Source: Victivallis vadensis
GTDB taxonomy: Bacteria > Verrucomicrobiota > Lentisphaeria > Victivallales > GWF2-50-93
Direction of reading: 5' to 3'
DNA length: 50,184 nt
Assembly (NCBI GenBank): GCA_945883805.1
Contig: CAMCYE010000011.1
Coordinates: forward strand, 1-50,184
In this document: piece after piece, positions 23,498-32,405 of the stretch
Numbering within the stretch: the stretch's first letter is position 1
Layout: each line of letters begins with the position of its first letter
The notes under the pieces: model-generated
Seen by the model: only the letters and a program-made list of their open reading frames with translations
Told to the model about the DNA's origin: nothing
Database searches by the model: none
Position numbers and translations under genes: made by a program

Positions 23498-26400
23498 ATG
23501 TTGAAAAATATTAAAATCGGATACCGTTTAGGCTTGGGCTTCGGCCTTATGCTTGTTTTCATGGTTGCGATCATCGTCGTCAGCCTGTATCACGGGCAGA
23601 CTATGTACGAAAAACTTAACCGTATTGTAAAAATAAACAATGCACGACTGCACCTGGCGAACGAGATGTTAGACGACATTAGGGAAGCGAAGATCGCCAT
23701 CAGGGAGCTCATGCTAGCAAAATATGGCCATGTGTCGGATAATAGGATTCGGGATGACGTGGCGCGTTACATGGAAATCATAAAAAGATACGACACGTCC
23801 TACGAAGAAATCAAAAAACTCATTCCTGAGAATGATACGGAGGGGCTTGCCTTCCTGAGCAAGCTTAAGATTTCCGAAGCTACCACACTGGCAATGGAAA
23901 AACAGGTAATTGACCTGTCCGTGGCGGGAAAGCTGAAGGAGGCAATTGATTTTATACATGAGGAAGCGTCCCCTGACCTTCAATGGATAAGAGACATGGA
24001 AGACTTCATGAAATACAATGAAAAGCTCACTATATTGCGGTACAATCAGGCAGAGGCGTCCGCGCACTCTGCAAGAACAGTAATATTCGTGCTGGGATTA
24101 GTGGCCCTGGTGTTATCCTTGTTAAGCGTCATTCTCCTTTCCTTGAATGTCACCAGGCCTTTGAAAACTACCGTTGACGCGGCCAACCAGATAGCTTCCG
24201 GAGACCTGACAGCCGATCTTTCCTCTATTGAGAACAGAGGGGACGAACTGGGCTCGCTGGCTAAGGCTTTCAGTAAAATGGTCGCGGCTTTGAAACATAA
24301 TCGGGATTCCGTTCAAAAGCAGGACTGGCTGAAGACCGGCATCGCCCGGCTCAACCGGGTCATGAGCGGAGATCCGGAACTCACCGCACTGGCATCAAAG
24401 GTCATTTCCGAGATCTGCACCTATCTTGAGGCCCATGTGGGCACCATCTATTTGGCGGGGAACGGCGGCGATGCCACACTTTCGCTCGTCGGGAGTTACG
24501 CCTACAGGAAACGCAAGGATCTGCCCGACGTGTTCAAGATGGGAGAGGGGCTTATCGGACAGGCCGCACTGGAGAAGCAGCAGATATTGGTGAAAAACGT
24601 GCCGGAAGACTACATCAGAATCAGCTCCGGGCTTGGCGAGCGGATTCCGAGGTTCATCTGCGTAACCCCGTTTGTCAACGAAGGCAGGGTGAAGGGTGTC
24701 GTTGAGATTGGCATATTGTATGAGATGGGCGACCAGCAGATGGAGTATCTCCAGCAGGCGATGGCAGTACTGGCTGTCGCTATCGAAAGCGCGCAGGGCA
24801 GGACGAACCTCTCCAGGTCGCTCGAGGAGGCCCAAAGCCTGTCCGCGGAACTCCAGGTTCAGCAGGAGGAGCTGAAGACCACCAACGAGGAGCTGGAGAC
24901 GCAGACAAGGTCGTTGCAGATGTCGGAGGAGAAGCTGAAGACACAGCAGGAGGAGCTTCAGGTGACCAATGAGGAGCTGGAGGAGAAGAACGAGTTGCTG
25001 GACCGGCAGAAAAGGGATGTGGAAAAGGCAAGAAAAGACTTGGAAAAGAAAGCCGAAGACCTGGCAATAGCCAGCAAATACAAATCGGAATTCCTGGCTA
25101 ATATGTCGCATGAATTAAGGACGCCCCTAAACAGCCTGCTGCTTCTGTCCCAGGCGCTGTTCGAGAACAAAAACGGCAACCTGTCTTCCGAGCAGGTCGA
25201 GTCTGCCGGGATCATCCAAAGCAGCGGCAACGACCTCCTGAACCTCATAAATGAAATCCTCGACCTGTCCAAAATAGAGGCCGGACGGATGAGCCTCCAA
25301 CTCGGCACTGTGCAGACAAGCGACATTGCGGAAAGTGTACGCGCCTCTTTCGGACACATGGCTGACAAAAAGGGACTTAGACTGGAGGTTTCCGTACGCA
25401 ATGACGCCCCTACAGGATTGACGAGCGACCGGAAACGCATCGAACAGATAGTCAGGAATCTCATATCCAACGCCATCAAGTTCACAGATTCCGGAGGGGT
25501 GACCGTGACCTTTGCCCGTCCGGCACTGGATGCCAACCTATCGGAAAGCGGCCTTTCAGCAGGTGAATCCCTGTCAATCGAAGTCAAGGACACCGGCATC
25601 GGCATCGCCCCTGAAAATCAGAAAATCATTTTTGAGGCATTCCAGCAGGTGGACGGGGGGACGGCGAGAAAGTACGGGGGAACCGGACTGGGTCTTTCCA
25701 TTTCAAGGGAAATCTCCCGCCTCCTTGGCGGGGAGATAAAGCTCGACAGCGAACTGGGAAAGGGCTCTGCGTTTACGCTGTATCTTCCGGTAAAGCCCCA
25801 TTCCGACCACAAAGCCGCGCCAGTTAATGCCGCCGCAAACACAATAGGTGACAATAAGAACGGCAATGCGGTGCGCAATACTAAACGGCATAACGCCGCC
25901 ACCGTGCAGACAGTGGACGACCGCAGCAATCTGAAGAAGGAGGACAAGGTCATCCTGGTTATCGAAGATGATCCCAACTTCGCCAAATTGCTTTATAAGA
26001 AATGCCACGAGAAGAATTTCAGGTGCCTGGTCTCCCCGACAGGAGAGGAAGGGCTGGAACTTGCAATCAAGTATCTGCCAAGCGCCGTGATTCTCGATAT
26101 TTCCCTTCCTGGCATGAATGGCTGGTCGGTGCTTGACGCCCTCAAAGAAAACACAGGCACCCGGCATATTCCGGTGCATATTGCATCCGCCGAGGAATCC
26201 TCTTCAGAATCGGTACGCAAAGGTGCGGTCGGCCACGCCACCAAGCCACTCAGCCAAAAGGATCTCGAAGATGCCTTCCGCAGGCTTGAACAGGTCTCAG
26301 ACGGGAAGCCGAAGTGTGTGCTGGTTGTGGATGACAATCCAGAGATACGGCGCAGCACGGTGAAGCTGATCAGCGACGATGGCGTCAAAGTGGAAGAGGT

Positions 26401-27112
26401 GGAAAACGGCAAACAAGCACTTGTGTCCCTCCGATCCGGACACTACGACTGCATGATTCTGGATCTGGGCCTGCCGGACATGGATGGCCTGAAACTGCTG
26501 GAGCAAATGGAGCTCGAGGGAATCAAGATGCCTCCGGTGATCGTCTATACCTCCCGCGACCTCACGATGGATGAGGAGATAAAACTCCGCGAACATGCCG
26601 AGGCCGTAGTCATCAAGGATGTCCGCTCACAGGAGCGCCTGCTCGACGAGGTCTCCCTTTTCCTGCATCGAGTGGTGAGCAAGATGCCGGAGAAACAACG
26701 CAAGATCATCAGGGACCTACACAGCACCGACGAGCTTCTGCGGGACAGGAAGGTACTCATCGTGGACGACGACATGCGGACCGCATTCGCCATGTCGCGT
26801 CTCCTTTCGGACTGCGGAATGCAGACACTGAAGGCTGAGAACGGGGATAAGGCCCTCCGCCTGCTAGAGGAGAATCAGGATGTTGATATCGTTCTCATGG
26901 ACATCATGATGCCTATAATGGACGGATACGAGGCCATGAAACGCATCCGCAGTCAGGAGAGGTTGCGAAGACTGCCGATCATCGTGCTCACAGCGAAGGC
27001 GATGCCGGAAGACCGGGAGAAATGCCTCACCGCCGGCGCAAATGACTATCTTTCAAAACCGGTGGATCAGAAACGACTTCTCTCCATGATGCGCGTCTGG
27101 CTGTGCAGATGA
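23498..27112 (+). CDS. Hybrid sensor histidine kinase with GAF and three receiver domains
   Basis: A 1204-residue protein from the ATG at 23498, with GGGAA 9-10 nt upstream. Order: membrane helix (about 10-33), periplasmic four-helix sensor, second helix (about 190-212), HAMP (about 215-265), GAF (about 280-435), a long coiled coil of repeated QQEEL..TNEELE units (435-525), HisKA with the phospho-His in MSHELRTPLN (about 537), HATPase (640-767, DTGIGI and GGTGLGLSI), then three receiver domains at about 816-932, 940-1055 and 1083-1200 with Asp in VILDISLPG, MILDLGLPD and VLMDIMMPI. It heads an operon with CheR, CheB and another hybrid kinase. The signal is unknown. Confidence 0.92.
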   Translation: MLKNIKIGYRLGLGFGLMLVFMVAIIVVSLYHGQTMYEKLNRIVKINNARLHLANEMLDDIREAKIAIRELMLAKYGHVSDNRIRDDVARYMEIIKRYDTSYEEIKKLIPENDTEGLAFLSKLKISEATTLAMEKQVIDLSVAGKLKEAIDFIHEEASPDLQWIRDMEDFMKYNEKLTILRYNQAEASAHSARTVIFVLGLVALVLSLLSVILLSLNVTRPLKTTVDAANQIASGDLTADLSSIENRGDELGSLAKAFSKMVAALKHNRDSVQKQDWLKTGIARLNRVMSGDPELTALASKVISEICTYLEAHVGTIYLAGNGGDATLSLVGSYAYRKRKDLPDVFKMGEGLIGQAALEKQQILVKNVPEDYIRISSGLGERIPRFICVTPFVNEGRVKGVVEIGILYEMGDQQMEYLQQAMAVLAVAIESAQGRTNLSRSLEEAQSLSAELQVQQEELKTTNEELETQTRSLQMSEEKLKTQQEELQVTNEELEEKNELLDRQKRDVEKARKDLEKKAEDLAIASKYKSEFLANMSHELRTPLNSLLLLSQALFENKNGNLSSEQVESAGIIQSSGNDLLNLINEILDLSKIEAGRMSLQLGTVQTSDIAESVRASFGHMADKKGLRLEVSVRNDAPTGLTSDRKRIEQIVRNLISNAIKFTDSGGVTVTFARPALDANLSESGLSAGESLSIEVKDTGIGIAPENQKIIFEAFQQVDGGTARKYGGTGLGLSISREISRLLGGEIKLDSELGKGSAFTLYLPVKPHSDHKAAPVNAAANTIGDNKNGNAVRNTKRHNAATVQTVDDRSNLKKEDKVILVIEDDPNFAKLLYKKCHEKNFRCLVSPTGEEGLELAIKYLPSAVILDISLPGMNGWSVLDALKENTGTRHIPVHIASAEESSSESVRKGAVGHATKPLSQKDLEDAFRRLEQVSDGKPKCVLVVDDNPEIRRSTVKLISDDGVKVEEVENGKQALVSLRSGHYDCMILDLGLPDMDGLKLLEQMELEGIKMPPVIVYTSRDLTMDEEIKLREHAEAVVIKDVRSQERLLDEVSLFLHRVVSKMPEKQRKIIRDLHSTDELLRDRKVLIVDDDMRTAFAMSRLLSDCGMQTLKAENGDKALRLLEENQDVDIVLMDIMMPIMDGYEAMKRIRSQERLRRLPIIVLTAKAMPEDREKCLTAGANDYLSKPVDQKRLLSMMRVWLCR

Positions 27113-27173
27113 GCGGCGAGAGTCAGATGACAGATGGCAGGTGACGGACGACAGATGAATTGAAGTTATTTTT

Positions 27174-27197
27174 GGAACGCCGGCAACTTGCCGACAT
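27174..27197. repeat. GGAACGCCGGCAACTTGCCG repeat, copy 1
   Basis: A short palindrome (CGGCAA-C-TTGCCG) with a GGAACG prefix. The same 20 bases occur at 43484-43503. It is preceded (about 27118-27157) by a degenerate array of GACAGATG-like units. Confidence 0.7.
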
Positions 27198-27277
27198 TAT
27201 TAAATAAAAAGTGTGGAGATAAATTTTTCTGGGACAGAAGAATTTCCCCTTATCATGAAAAGTCGGTGCATGGTGTC

Positions 27278-28129
27278 ATGAAAAACAAAAGCATAGAGCC
27301 GATTGAGATTGACCTACTGCTGGAGGCCGTATTCCGGCGTTACGGCTATGATTTCCGCTCGTACGCGAGAGTGTCCATAGAGAGGAGGATCAGGCAGTTC
27401 ATGTCGGGGGAAGGATGCGTGTCGGTGTCCGAGATGATTCCAAAGGTCCTGCATGACAAGGAGTTTTTCTCGCGACTGTCCCGGTACTTTTCGATCTCGG
27501 TAACCGAGATGTTCCGCGATCCGTTCGTCTTCCTTTCAATAAGGGAGACGGTGATCCCCCTGCTCAGAACCTGGCCCCACTTCAAGGTCTGGCACGCGGG
27601 GTGCGCAACAGGAGAAGAGGTCTATTCCCTAGCCATCCTGCTCAAGGAGGAAGGGATATATGACCGGGCGACCATCTACGCCACCGACTTCAACGACGAA
27701 TCTCTGGAATTCGCCCGAAATGGCGTATATAAGATCAGCGACATGAAGGAGGCCACTAGGAATTATCAGCAGGCGGGCGGCAAAAAATCCTTCTCGGAGT
27801 ACTATCACGCAAAATACGATGCGGCGGCAATGGACGGTTCACTGAAGGAGCGGATTACTTTCGCCAATCACAACCTCTCGGCGGACGGGGAATTCGGCGA
27901 GATGCACATTGTCTTCTGCAGGAATGTCCTTATCTACTTCAACAGAGAGCTTAAGAACCGGGCTCTGGGGATTTTTACGGAAAGCCTTGTGCATGGAGGG
28001 ATACTTTGTCTCGGGACCAAGGAGGACATTCAGTTTACCGACGTGGGGAACCTTTACAAGGTGCTAGACGCAAAGGCAAAAATCTACAAGAAGAAGGAAA
28101 ATACGGGAAGTTTGGACAGTAGGATTTAG
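27278..28129 (+). CDS. cheR: CheR-type chemoreceptor methyltransferase
   Basis: A SAM-dependent glutamate methyltransferase of 283 residues. The all-alpha N-terminal domain is at about residues 5-75 (YDFRSYARVSIERRIRQFM). The SAM-binding motif WHAGCATGEEVYSLAI follows, with the later FCRNVLIYFNRELK typical of CheR. The start is taken at the ATG at 27278, because the longer frame begins at a TTG at 27188 inside a dispersed repeat; an intermediate start is possible. No chemoreceptor or cheW is near, so with CheB it probably serves a kinase-coupled adaptive system and not flagellar taxis. Confidence 0.9.
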   Translation: MKNKSIEPIEIDLLLEAVFRRYGYDFRSYARVSIERRIRQFMSGEGCVSVSEMIPKVLHDKEFFSRLSRYFSISVTEMFRDPFVFLSIRETVIPLLRTWPHFKVWHAGCATGEEVYSLAILLKEEGIYDRATIYATDFNDESLEFARNGVYKISDMKEATRNYQQAGGKKSFSEYYHAKYDAAAMDGSLKERITFANHNLSADGEFGEMHIVFCRNVLIYFNRELKNRALGIFTESLVHGGILCLGTKEDIQFTDVGNLYKVLDAKAKIYKKKENTGSLDSRI

Positions 28130-28236
28130 AAAGTAGAAAACAAGATGCAGATGAAAGGTTTATAGTAGGCGAGTTTATTCGCCGTTCTTTAATGCGACGC
28201 GCAATAAATTGCGCTGTTGCAAGCTAACAGGAAAGT

Positions 28237-28905
28237 GTGAAAGACAAGAAGATGAAGGATAGTATTACAGATTTCAAGGCTGTTGTCATCGGCGGATCGG
28301 CGGGCGGAGTCGAAGCGCTTGCTGTCATTATCTCCGCGCTTCCTGCGAATTTCGCGTTGCCTATACTTGTGGTTCAACACCTGCATCAGAGTGACAATGG
28401 CTCCTTCTCTGCGCACATTGCCCGCATGACGCATCTGCCGGTAAGCGAGCCGTGCGACAAGGAAAGAATAGAGTGCGGACATGTATATACGGCACCCGCC
28501 AACTACCATATGCTCGCGAATAGAGATTGGACGATCAGCCTTTCTGTGGACGAGAGAGTCAACTGGTCGCGCCCATCCATAGACGTACTTTTCGAGAGTG
28601 CCGCTTGGGCCTGGGAAAAATCGGTAATTGCGATCCTTCTTTCGGGCGCCAACTACGATGGCACAAAAGGCCTGAGCGCGATCAGGGAAGCGGGCGGACT
28701 GACCATCGCCCAGTCTCCGGCAAGCACCGAGTTTCCGGTCATGCCCAGGTCGGCGATTAATGCCGGAGTTGTGGACCAAGTTCTGAGTGTGGCAGACATT
28801 GCCAGACTCCTAGCTAGACTTGGAGTGAAGGAAAAACGGATTACTGATCACAGCTCCCGGGAATTGCGGCTCTCCGGCCGCTTAATGAATGAGGGGGGAA
28901 GATGA
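28237..28905 (+). CDS. cheB: CheB-type methylesterase domain protein
   Basis: A 222-residue protein made only of the methylesterase domain, with no receiver domain. The catalytic triad is visible: Ser21 in GGSAGG, His48 in VVQHLH and the Asp of GANYDGTKG. PGGxxxxxMPRSA-like chemistry is conserved as EFPVMPRSAI. The GTG at 28237 has AGGAA only 4 nt upstream; an ATG at 28252 is the alternative. Its stop overlaps the start of the next gene (ATGA). It would remove methyl or amide groups placed by the CheR encoded upstream. Confidence 0.9.
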   Translation: MKDKKMKDSITDFKAVVIGGSAGGVEALAVIISALPANFALPILVVQHLHQSDNGSFSAHIARMTHLPVSEPCDKERIECGHVYTAPANYHMLANRDWTISLSVDERVNWSRPSIDVLFESAAWAWEKSVIAILLSGANYDGTKGLSAIREAGGLTIAQSPASTEFPVMPRSAINAGVVDQVLSVADIARLLARLGVKEKRITDHSSRELRLSGRLMNEGGR

Positions 28906-31256
28906 CTTACAGGCAGAAGATATTGATTGTTGACGACAAGAAGGAAAATCTCATCGCCCTCCGGCAAGTTCTGCGCGAAGTGGATGCCGAGGTCATTGAA
29001 GCGGCAGATGGCAACGAGGCCCTTGCCGCCACGCTCGCCCACGATTTCGCGGTGTTCCTCCTGGATGTGCAAATGCCTGAGATGAACGGATACGAGCTGG
29101 CCGAATTCCTGCGCGGCGACAAGAAGACACAGGTGGTTCCGATCGTCTTCCTCACCGCCGGATTCGTAGACGAGAAGGCCATATTCAAAGGCTACGAGGC
29201 CGGCGCCGTAGACTACATAATGAAACCCTACCCCCCTGCCGTCCTGCGCGGAAAAGTGAAGGCGTTTCTCGAAATAGCAAACTACCGGCGCGAGCTGGAA
29301 ATGAACCGGAACCATCTCGAAACCCTGGTCGCCGAGCGGACGGCGCATCTGGCGGAGCGCATTAAGGAGCTGAACTGTCTTTACGCCATTTCAAGCCTAA
29401 TCGCGGAATCATCCGGATCAACCGACAGATTGCTCAGGGTTGCAGTGGAGTTGTTGCCCTCGGGTTTTCAGCATCCGGAGGCAATCCTCTTCAGAATAGT
29501 ATTGGACGGCAGGGCGTTCGCGTCGCCCAGCTTCACTGACACCGGCAACAGGTTTTCCGCAGACATCGTGATCGCCGGCGAGACCGCCGGAAAAATTGAG
29601 GGCTGCCTCCCGGAGGAAATATCCGAACACGGCGGGGGTTCTTTCCTCAGGGAAGAGCAGGAGCTGATTATAAATATAGCAAGACAGCTCGGCATCGGGA
29701 TAGAACGCAAGAGAGCCGAGACTGCACTGGTCAGCGCGAAAGAGGAGTGGGAACGGACTTTTGCCGCCGTTCCGGAACTAATTGCGATGATTGACATGAA
29801 TCACCGCATAATCCGTGCGAACCTGCCAATGGCTGAGCGTACCGGAATCACCTGCGACAAGCTAATAGGCCGGTACTGTTACGAGGTTATACATGGTTTT
29901 TCCTCATCCCCTGCCTCCTGTCCGTCTTCAAAAATACTGGCCAGCGGAAAAGTGGAGCGCACTGAAATGCCAATAGCGCATCTGGGAGGGACTTTTGACG
30001 TAAGCACAACCCCGTTGCGCGATGCTGAAGGGCAACTTATCGGCTACGTGTATGTCGCCAGCGACATCACCACCCAGAAGCTGGCGGCGCAGGAGCATGA
30101 AAAGATGGAATCCCTGCTTCATCAGGCCCAAAAGATGGAGGCCGTAGGAAAACTTGCCGGCGGAGTCGCCCACGATTTCAACAACATGCTGACTGTAATC
30201 AATGGATATTCGGAGGTGTTATTACTGGACATGCCGCAGTCCGATCCGAACTATTACTGCATCCAGGAAATTAACAAGGCGGGAGAACGCTCCGCGAATC
30301 TCACCCGACAGCTTCTCGCATTCGCCCGCAAACAGACAATAACGCCGGAAGTCCTGAACCTGAATGACATCATCGCAAGCATGCTCAAACTGCTTCAGCG
30401 GCTTATCGGCGAGAACATCAAACCGGTATGGAAACCCGCCGACAATCTATGGAAAGTCAAGATGGATCCTTCGCAGATTGACCAGATTTTAGCCAACCTC
30501 CTTGTTAACGCCCGCGATGCGATAGCAGGCGTCGGCGAGGTGACGATTGCGACCGGGAACGAGTATGTGGATGAGGCTTTTTGCAGGACGCATCAGGATT
30601 CCTCCCCCGGAAAGTACGTCCTGCTGTCTGTCAGTGACAATGGTTGCGGAATGGATGGAAAAACCCTAACTCAAATCTTTGAACCGTTCTTCACGACCAA
30701 AAAAGAGGGAGAGGGTACCGGGCTCGGACTCGCCACCGTATTCGGTATCGTGAAGCAGAACGGCGGATTCATAAATGTCTACAGCGAACCCGGGAAAGGC
30801 ACAACTTTTAAGATATATCTGCCACTGCATGAACCAGAGGATGCGGACAGTGGGGAGAATACCGGAAAACAGGAAATATTTACGGGGACTGAAACCATCC
30901 TGCTCGTCGAGGACGAAGTCGCACTTCTCGTATTTGCAAAAATACAGCTCGAACGACTGGGCTATACCGTACTGGACGCGGACAGTCCGGTCCAGGCCGT
31001 CAGGATTGCCGCCGAGTACAAAGGGGATATCCACCTCCTGATGACCGATATGGTCATGCCGGAAATGAGCGGGCGTGACCTCAAAGGAAAAATCGGCGCA
31101 ATGCGCGCCGGAATCAAATGCCTTTTCATGTCAGGCTACACTACGGATCTCGTTTCGGACAAGGGCGCTCTCGACGAAGGCATCCATTTCCTCCAGAAGC
31201 CGTTTACAACGGAAACCTTGTCCGCAAAACTCCATGAGGCCCTGTCGTCAAGGTAG
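28902..31256 (+). CDS. Receiver-PAS-histidine kinase-receiver hybrid protein
   Basis: A soluble 784-residue protein with an N-terminal receiver domain (about residues 5-120, Asp in [10 protein letters not shown]), a coiled coil, a GAF-like region (about 160-270), PAS (about 285-400), HisKA with His in [11 protein letters not shown] (about 422), HATPase (about 490-640, SDNGCGM and GTGLGLATV) and a C-terminal receiver (about 660-780, Asp in [11 protein letters not shown]). It has no membrane helix, so its input is probably phosphotransfer from the upstream hybrid kinase. A GAGGGGGGAAG ribosome-binding site lies in the cheB tail. Confidence 0.92.
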   Translation: MTYRQKILIVDDKKENLIALRQVLREVDAEVIEAADGNEALAATLAHDFAVFLLDVQMPEMNGYELAEFLRGDKKTQVVPIVFLTAGFVDEKAIFKGYEAGAVDYIMKPYPPAVLRGKVKAFLEIANYRRELEMNRNHLETLVAERTAHLAERIKELNCLYAISSLIAESSGSTDRLLRVAVELLPSGFQHPEAILFRIVLDGRAFASPSFTDTGNRFSADIVIAGETAGKIEGCLPEEISEHGGGSFLREEQELIINIARQLGIGIERKRAETALVSAKEEWERTFAAVPELIAMIDMNHRIIRANLPMAERTGITCDKLIGRYCYEVIHGFSSSPASCPSSKILASGKVERTEMPIAHLGGTFDVSTTPLRDAEGQLIGYVYVASDITTQKLAAQEHEKMESLLHQAQKMEAVGKLAGGVAHDFNNMLTVINGYSEVLLLDMPQSDPNYYCIQEINKAGERSANLTRQLLAFARKQTITPEVLNLNDIIASMLKLLQRLIGENIKPVWKPADNLWKVKMDPSQIDQILANLLVNARDAIAGVGEVTIATGNEYVDEAFCRTHQDSSPGKYVLLSVSDNGCGMDGKTLTQIFEPFFTTKKEGEGTGLGLATVFGIVKQNGGFINVYSEPGKGTTFKIYLPLHEPEDADSGENTGKQEIFTGTETILLVEDEVALLVFAKIQLERLGYTVLDADSPVQAVRIAAEYKGDIHLLMTDMVMPEMSGRDLKGKIGAMRAGIKCLFMSGYTTDLVSDKGALDEGIHFLQKPFTTETLSAKLHEALSSR

Positions 31257-31258
31257 GT

Positions 31259-31280
31259 GGCCAAAGCACCGCAACTTTTT
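31259..31280 (+). repeat. GGCCAAAGC..CAACTTTT direct repeat, copy 1
   Basis: GGCCAAAGCACCGCAACTTT here and GGCCAAAGCGCCCCAACTTT at 32188-32207 lie just after the stop codons of two successive genes. They bracket the zinc-ribbon gene. Confidence 0.65.
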
Positions 31281-31290
31281 TAGAATAGTT

Positions 31291-31330
31291 AGAGCCCGTC
31301 CACAAAAAGCTGTTTTTGTGGACGGACTCT
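31291..31330 (+). terminator. Long hairpin after the signalling operon
   Basis: AGAGCCCGTCCACAAAAA pairs with TTTTTGTGGACGGACTCT, an 18-bp stem with one mismatch and a 4-nt loop, 34 nt after the kinase stop. It is a strong terminator candidate. The remainder to 31609 holds no gene that I can support. Confidence 0.7.
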
Positions 31331-31609
31331 ATTTAGGACTACCATCCGTCATATCCTTGCTTTTCCTTGCACGTTTATCAAAAAAATAAATTGTTAAGCT
31401 TTTGCGCAGTAAAAAGTTAAAAATCAAGAGTTTTCCAGTGTAATTAGCGTGTTTCACAGGTTATATTTTCTGTGCATTCAGTGCATGTCCATGTCCCGCA
31501 GTAGCTTCCTTGCGTAGGCGGTTGTCCTGTGGCATGAAATTCGGTTGCGGCGCAAGCTGCTTCATGTAGGATATCGGATATTCTTCCTTAACTCAAAAGG
31601 CAGTACTAA

Positions 31610-32185
31610 ATGAAATTAGATAACACTAGACCGAGATGTCCGGGACAGGACACGCGTTTCTGGAAACCGGAAGACATTTTCACCATTAATTGCCAGCACT
31701 GCGGAAATGAAATGGAATTCTTCAAGGATGAGCCTTTCCTCAACTGCAAAAAATGCGGAAATGAAGCGAAAAACCCGAGAATAGACCTCGGCTGTGCAAA
31801 ATGGTGCAAGTTCGCGGATCAGTGTCTCGGTAGAACTCCTGGTAATAATTCCGCATCCCCGGTAATAGAGAAGGTCAAGGCATTGCTGACTTCGCAATTC
31901 CGTCTGGACGCCGACGCAATGGAGAAACTGGAAAAAGCGTGTAAAAAAGCCGACGATGTCCTCGGCGGCACAAAGTGCGATCCCTGTGTGGTGAAATCCT
32001 CCCTGGCAGTTTTATTTTTTTTCAAAGATGAAAAAAAATATTACGACAGTGTTGCCGAAATCATGGAGAAGGCCGGGATAAACAAAGATCAGCAGGAGAG
32101 GATATCGACAGTCGTCAAGGCGATAATATCCGGCACGGATGCAGATCTGGATGAATTCAAAACCGTGAAAAAGATATTTAATTAG
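31610..32185 (+). CDS. Zinc-ribbon protein with CPGQDTRFWKP N-terminus
   Basis: A 191-residue protein. The first 75 residues hold CPGQDTRFWKPEDIF, two zinc knuckles (CQHC and CKKC) and CAKWCKFADQCLG. This N-terminal module is found in anaerobe proteins often annotated as phosphohydrolases, but the HD domain usual after it is not visible here; the C-terminal part is helical (residues 85-190) with a second CDPC pair. Twelve cysteines suggest metal or Fe-S binding. It precedes the corrinoid activator gene on the same strand and is bracketed by direct repeats. A role in the CODH/ACS system is only suggested by position. Confidence 0.65.
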   Translation: MKLDNTRPRCPGQDTRFWKPEDIFTINCQHCGNEMEFFKDEPFLNCKKCGNEAKNPRIDLGCAKWCKFADQCLGRTPGNNSASPVIEKVKALLTSQFRLDADAMEKLEKACKKADDVLGGTKCDPCVVKSSLAVLFFFKDEKKYYDSVAEIMEKAGINKDQQERISTVVKAIISGTDADLDEFKTVKKIFN

Positions 32186-32187
32186 AC

Positions 32188-32208
32188 GGCCAAAGCGCCC
32201 CAACTTTT
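32188..32208 (+). repeat. GGCCAAAGC..CAACTTTT direct repeat, copy 2
   Basis: The partner of the copy at 31259-31280, with three differences, directly after the zinc-ribbon gene stop codon. Confidence 0.65.
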
Positions 32209-32209
32209 A

Positions 32210-32285
32210 AGTAACACAGGCTTCAGCCTGTAGTTGAATTAATCTAAAAACAAAAGGAAAATTGCAGGCTAAAGCCCGCATTACT
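32210..32285. repeat. 76-bp palindromic element with AGTAA...TTACT ends
   Basis: Arms of 21 nt (AGTAACACAGGCTTCAGCCT and its inverted relative ending in TTACT) pair with five differences. Each arm itself contains a small GGCT..AGCC palindrome. The centre is AT-rich. It is a compact, non-coding repeat. Confidence 0.6.
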
Positions 32286-32405
32286 CAGATAACTTTGAAT
32301 TTCCTTAACGTGGACTTATCTTAAGACGTTCTAAATTGGAAGTTTCCGCTGTGGCGGACTGAGTGTTCGATGTTTAAATAATACACAGAAAGACTTTGAT
32401 TCAAT

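Noticed and set aside
24395..25111. A 238-residue minus-strand Leu-rich frame
   Set aside because: It is antisense to the coiled coil of the hybrid kinase; the Leu/Gln bias comes from the repeated GAG/CAG codons.
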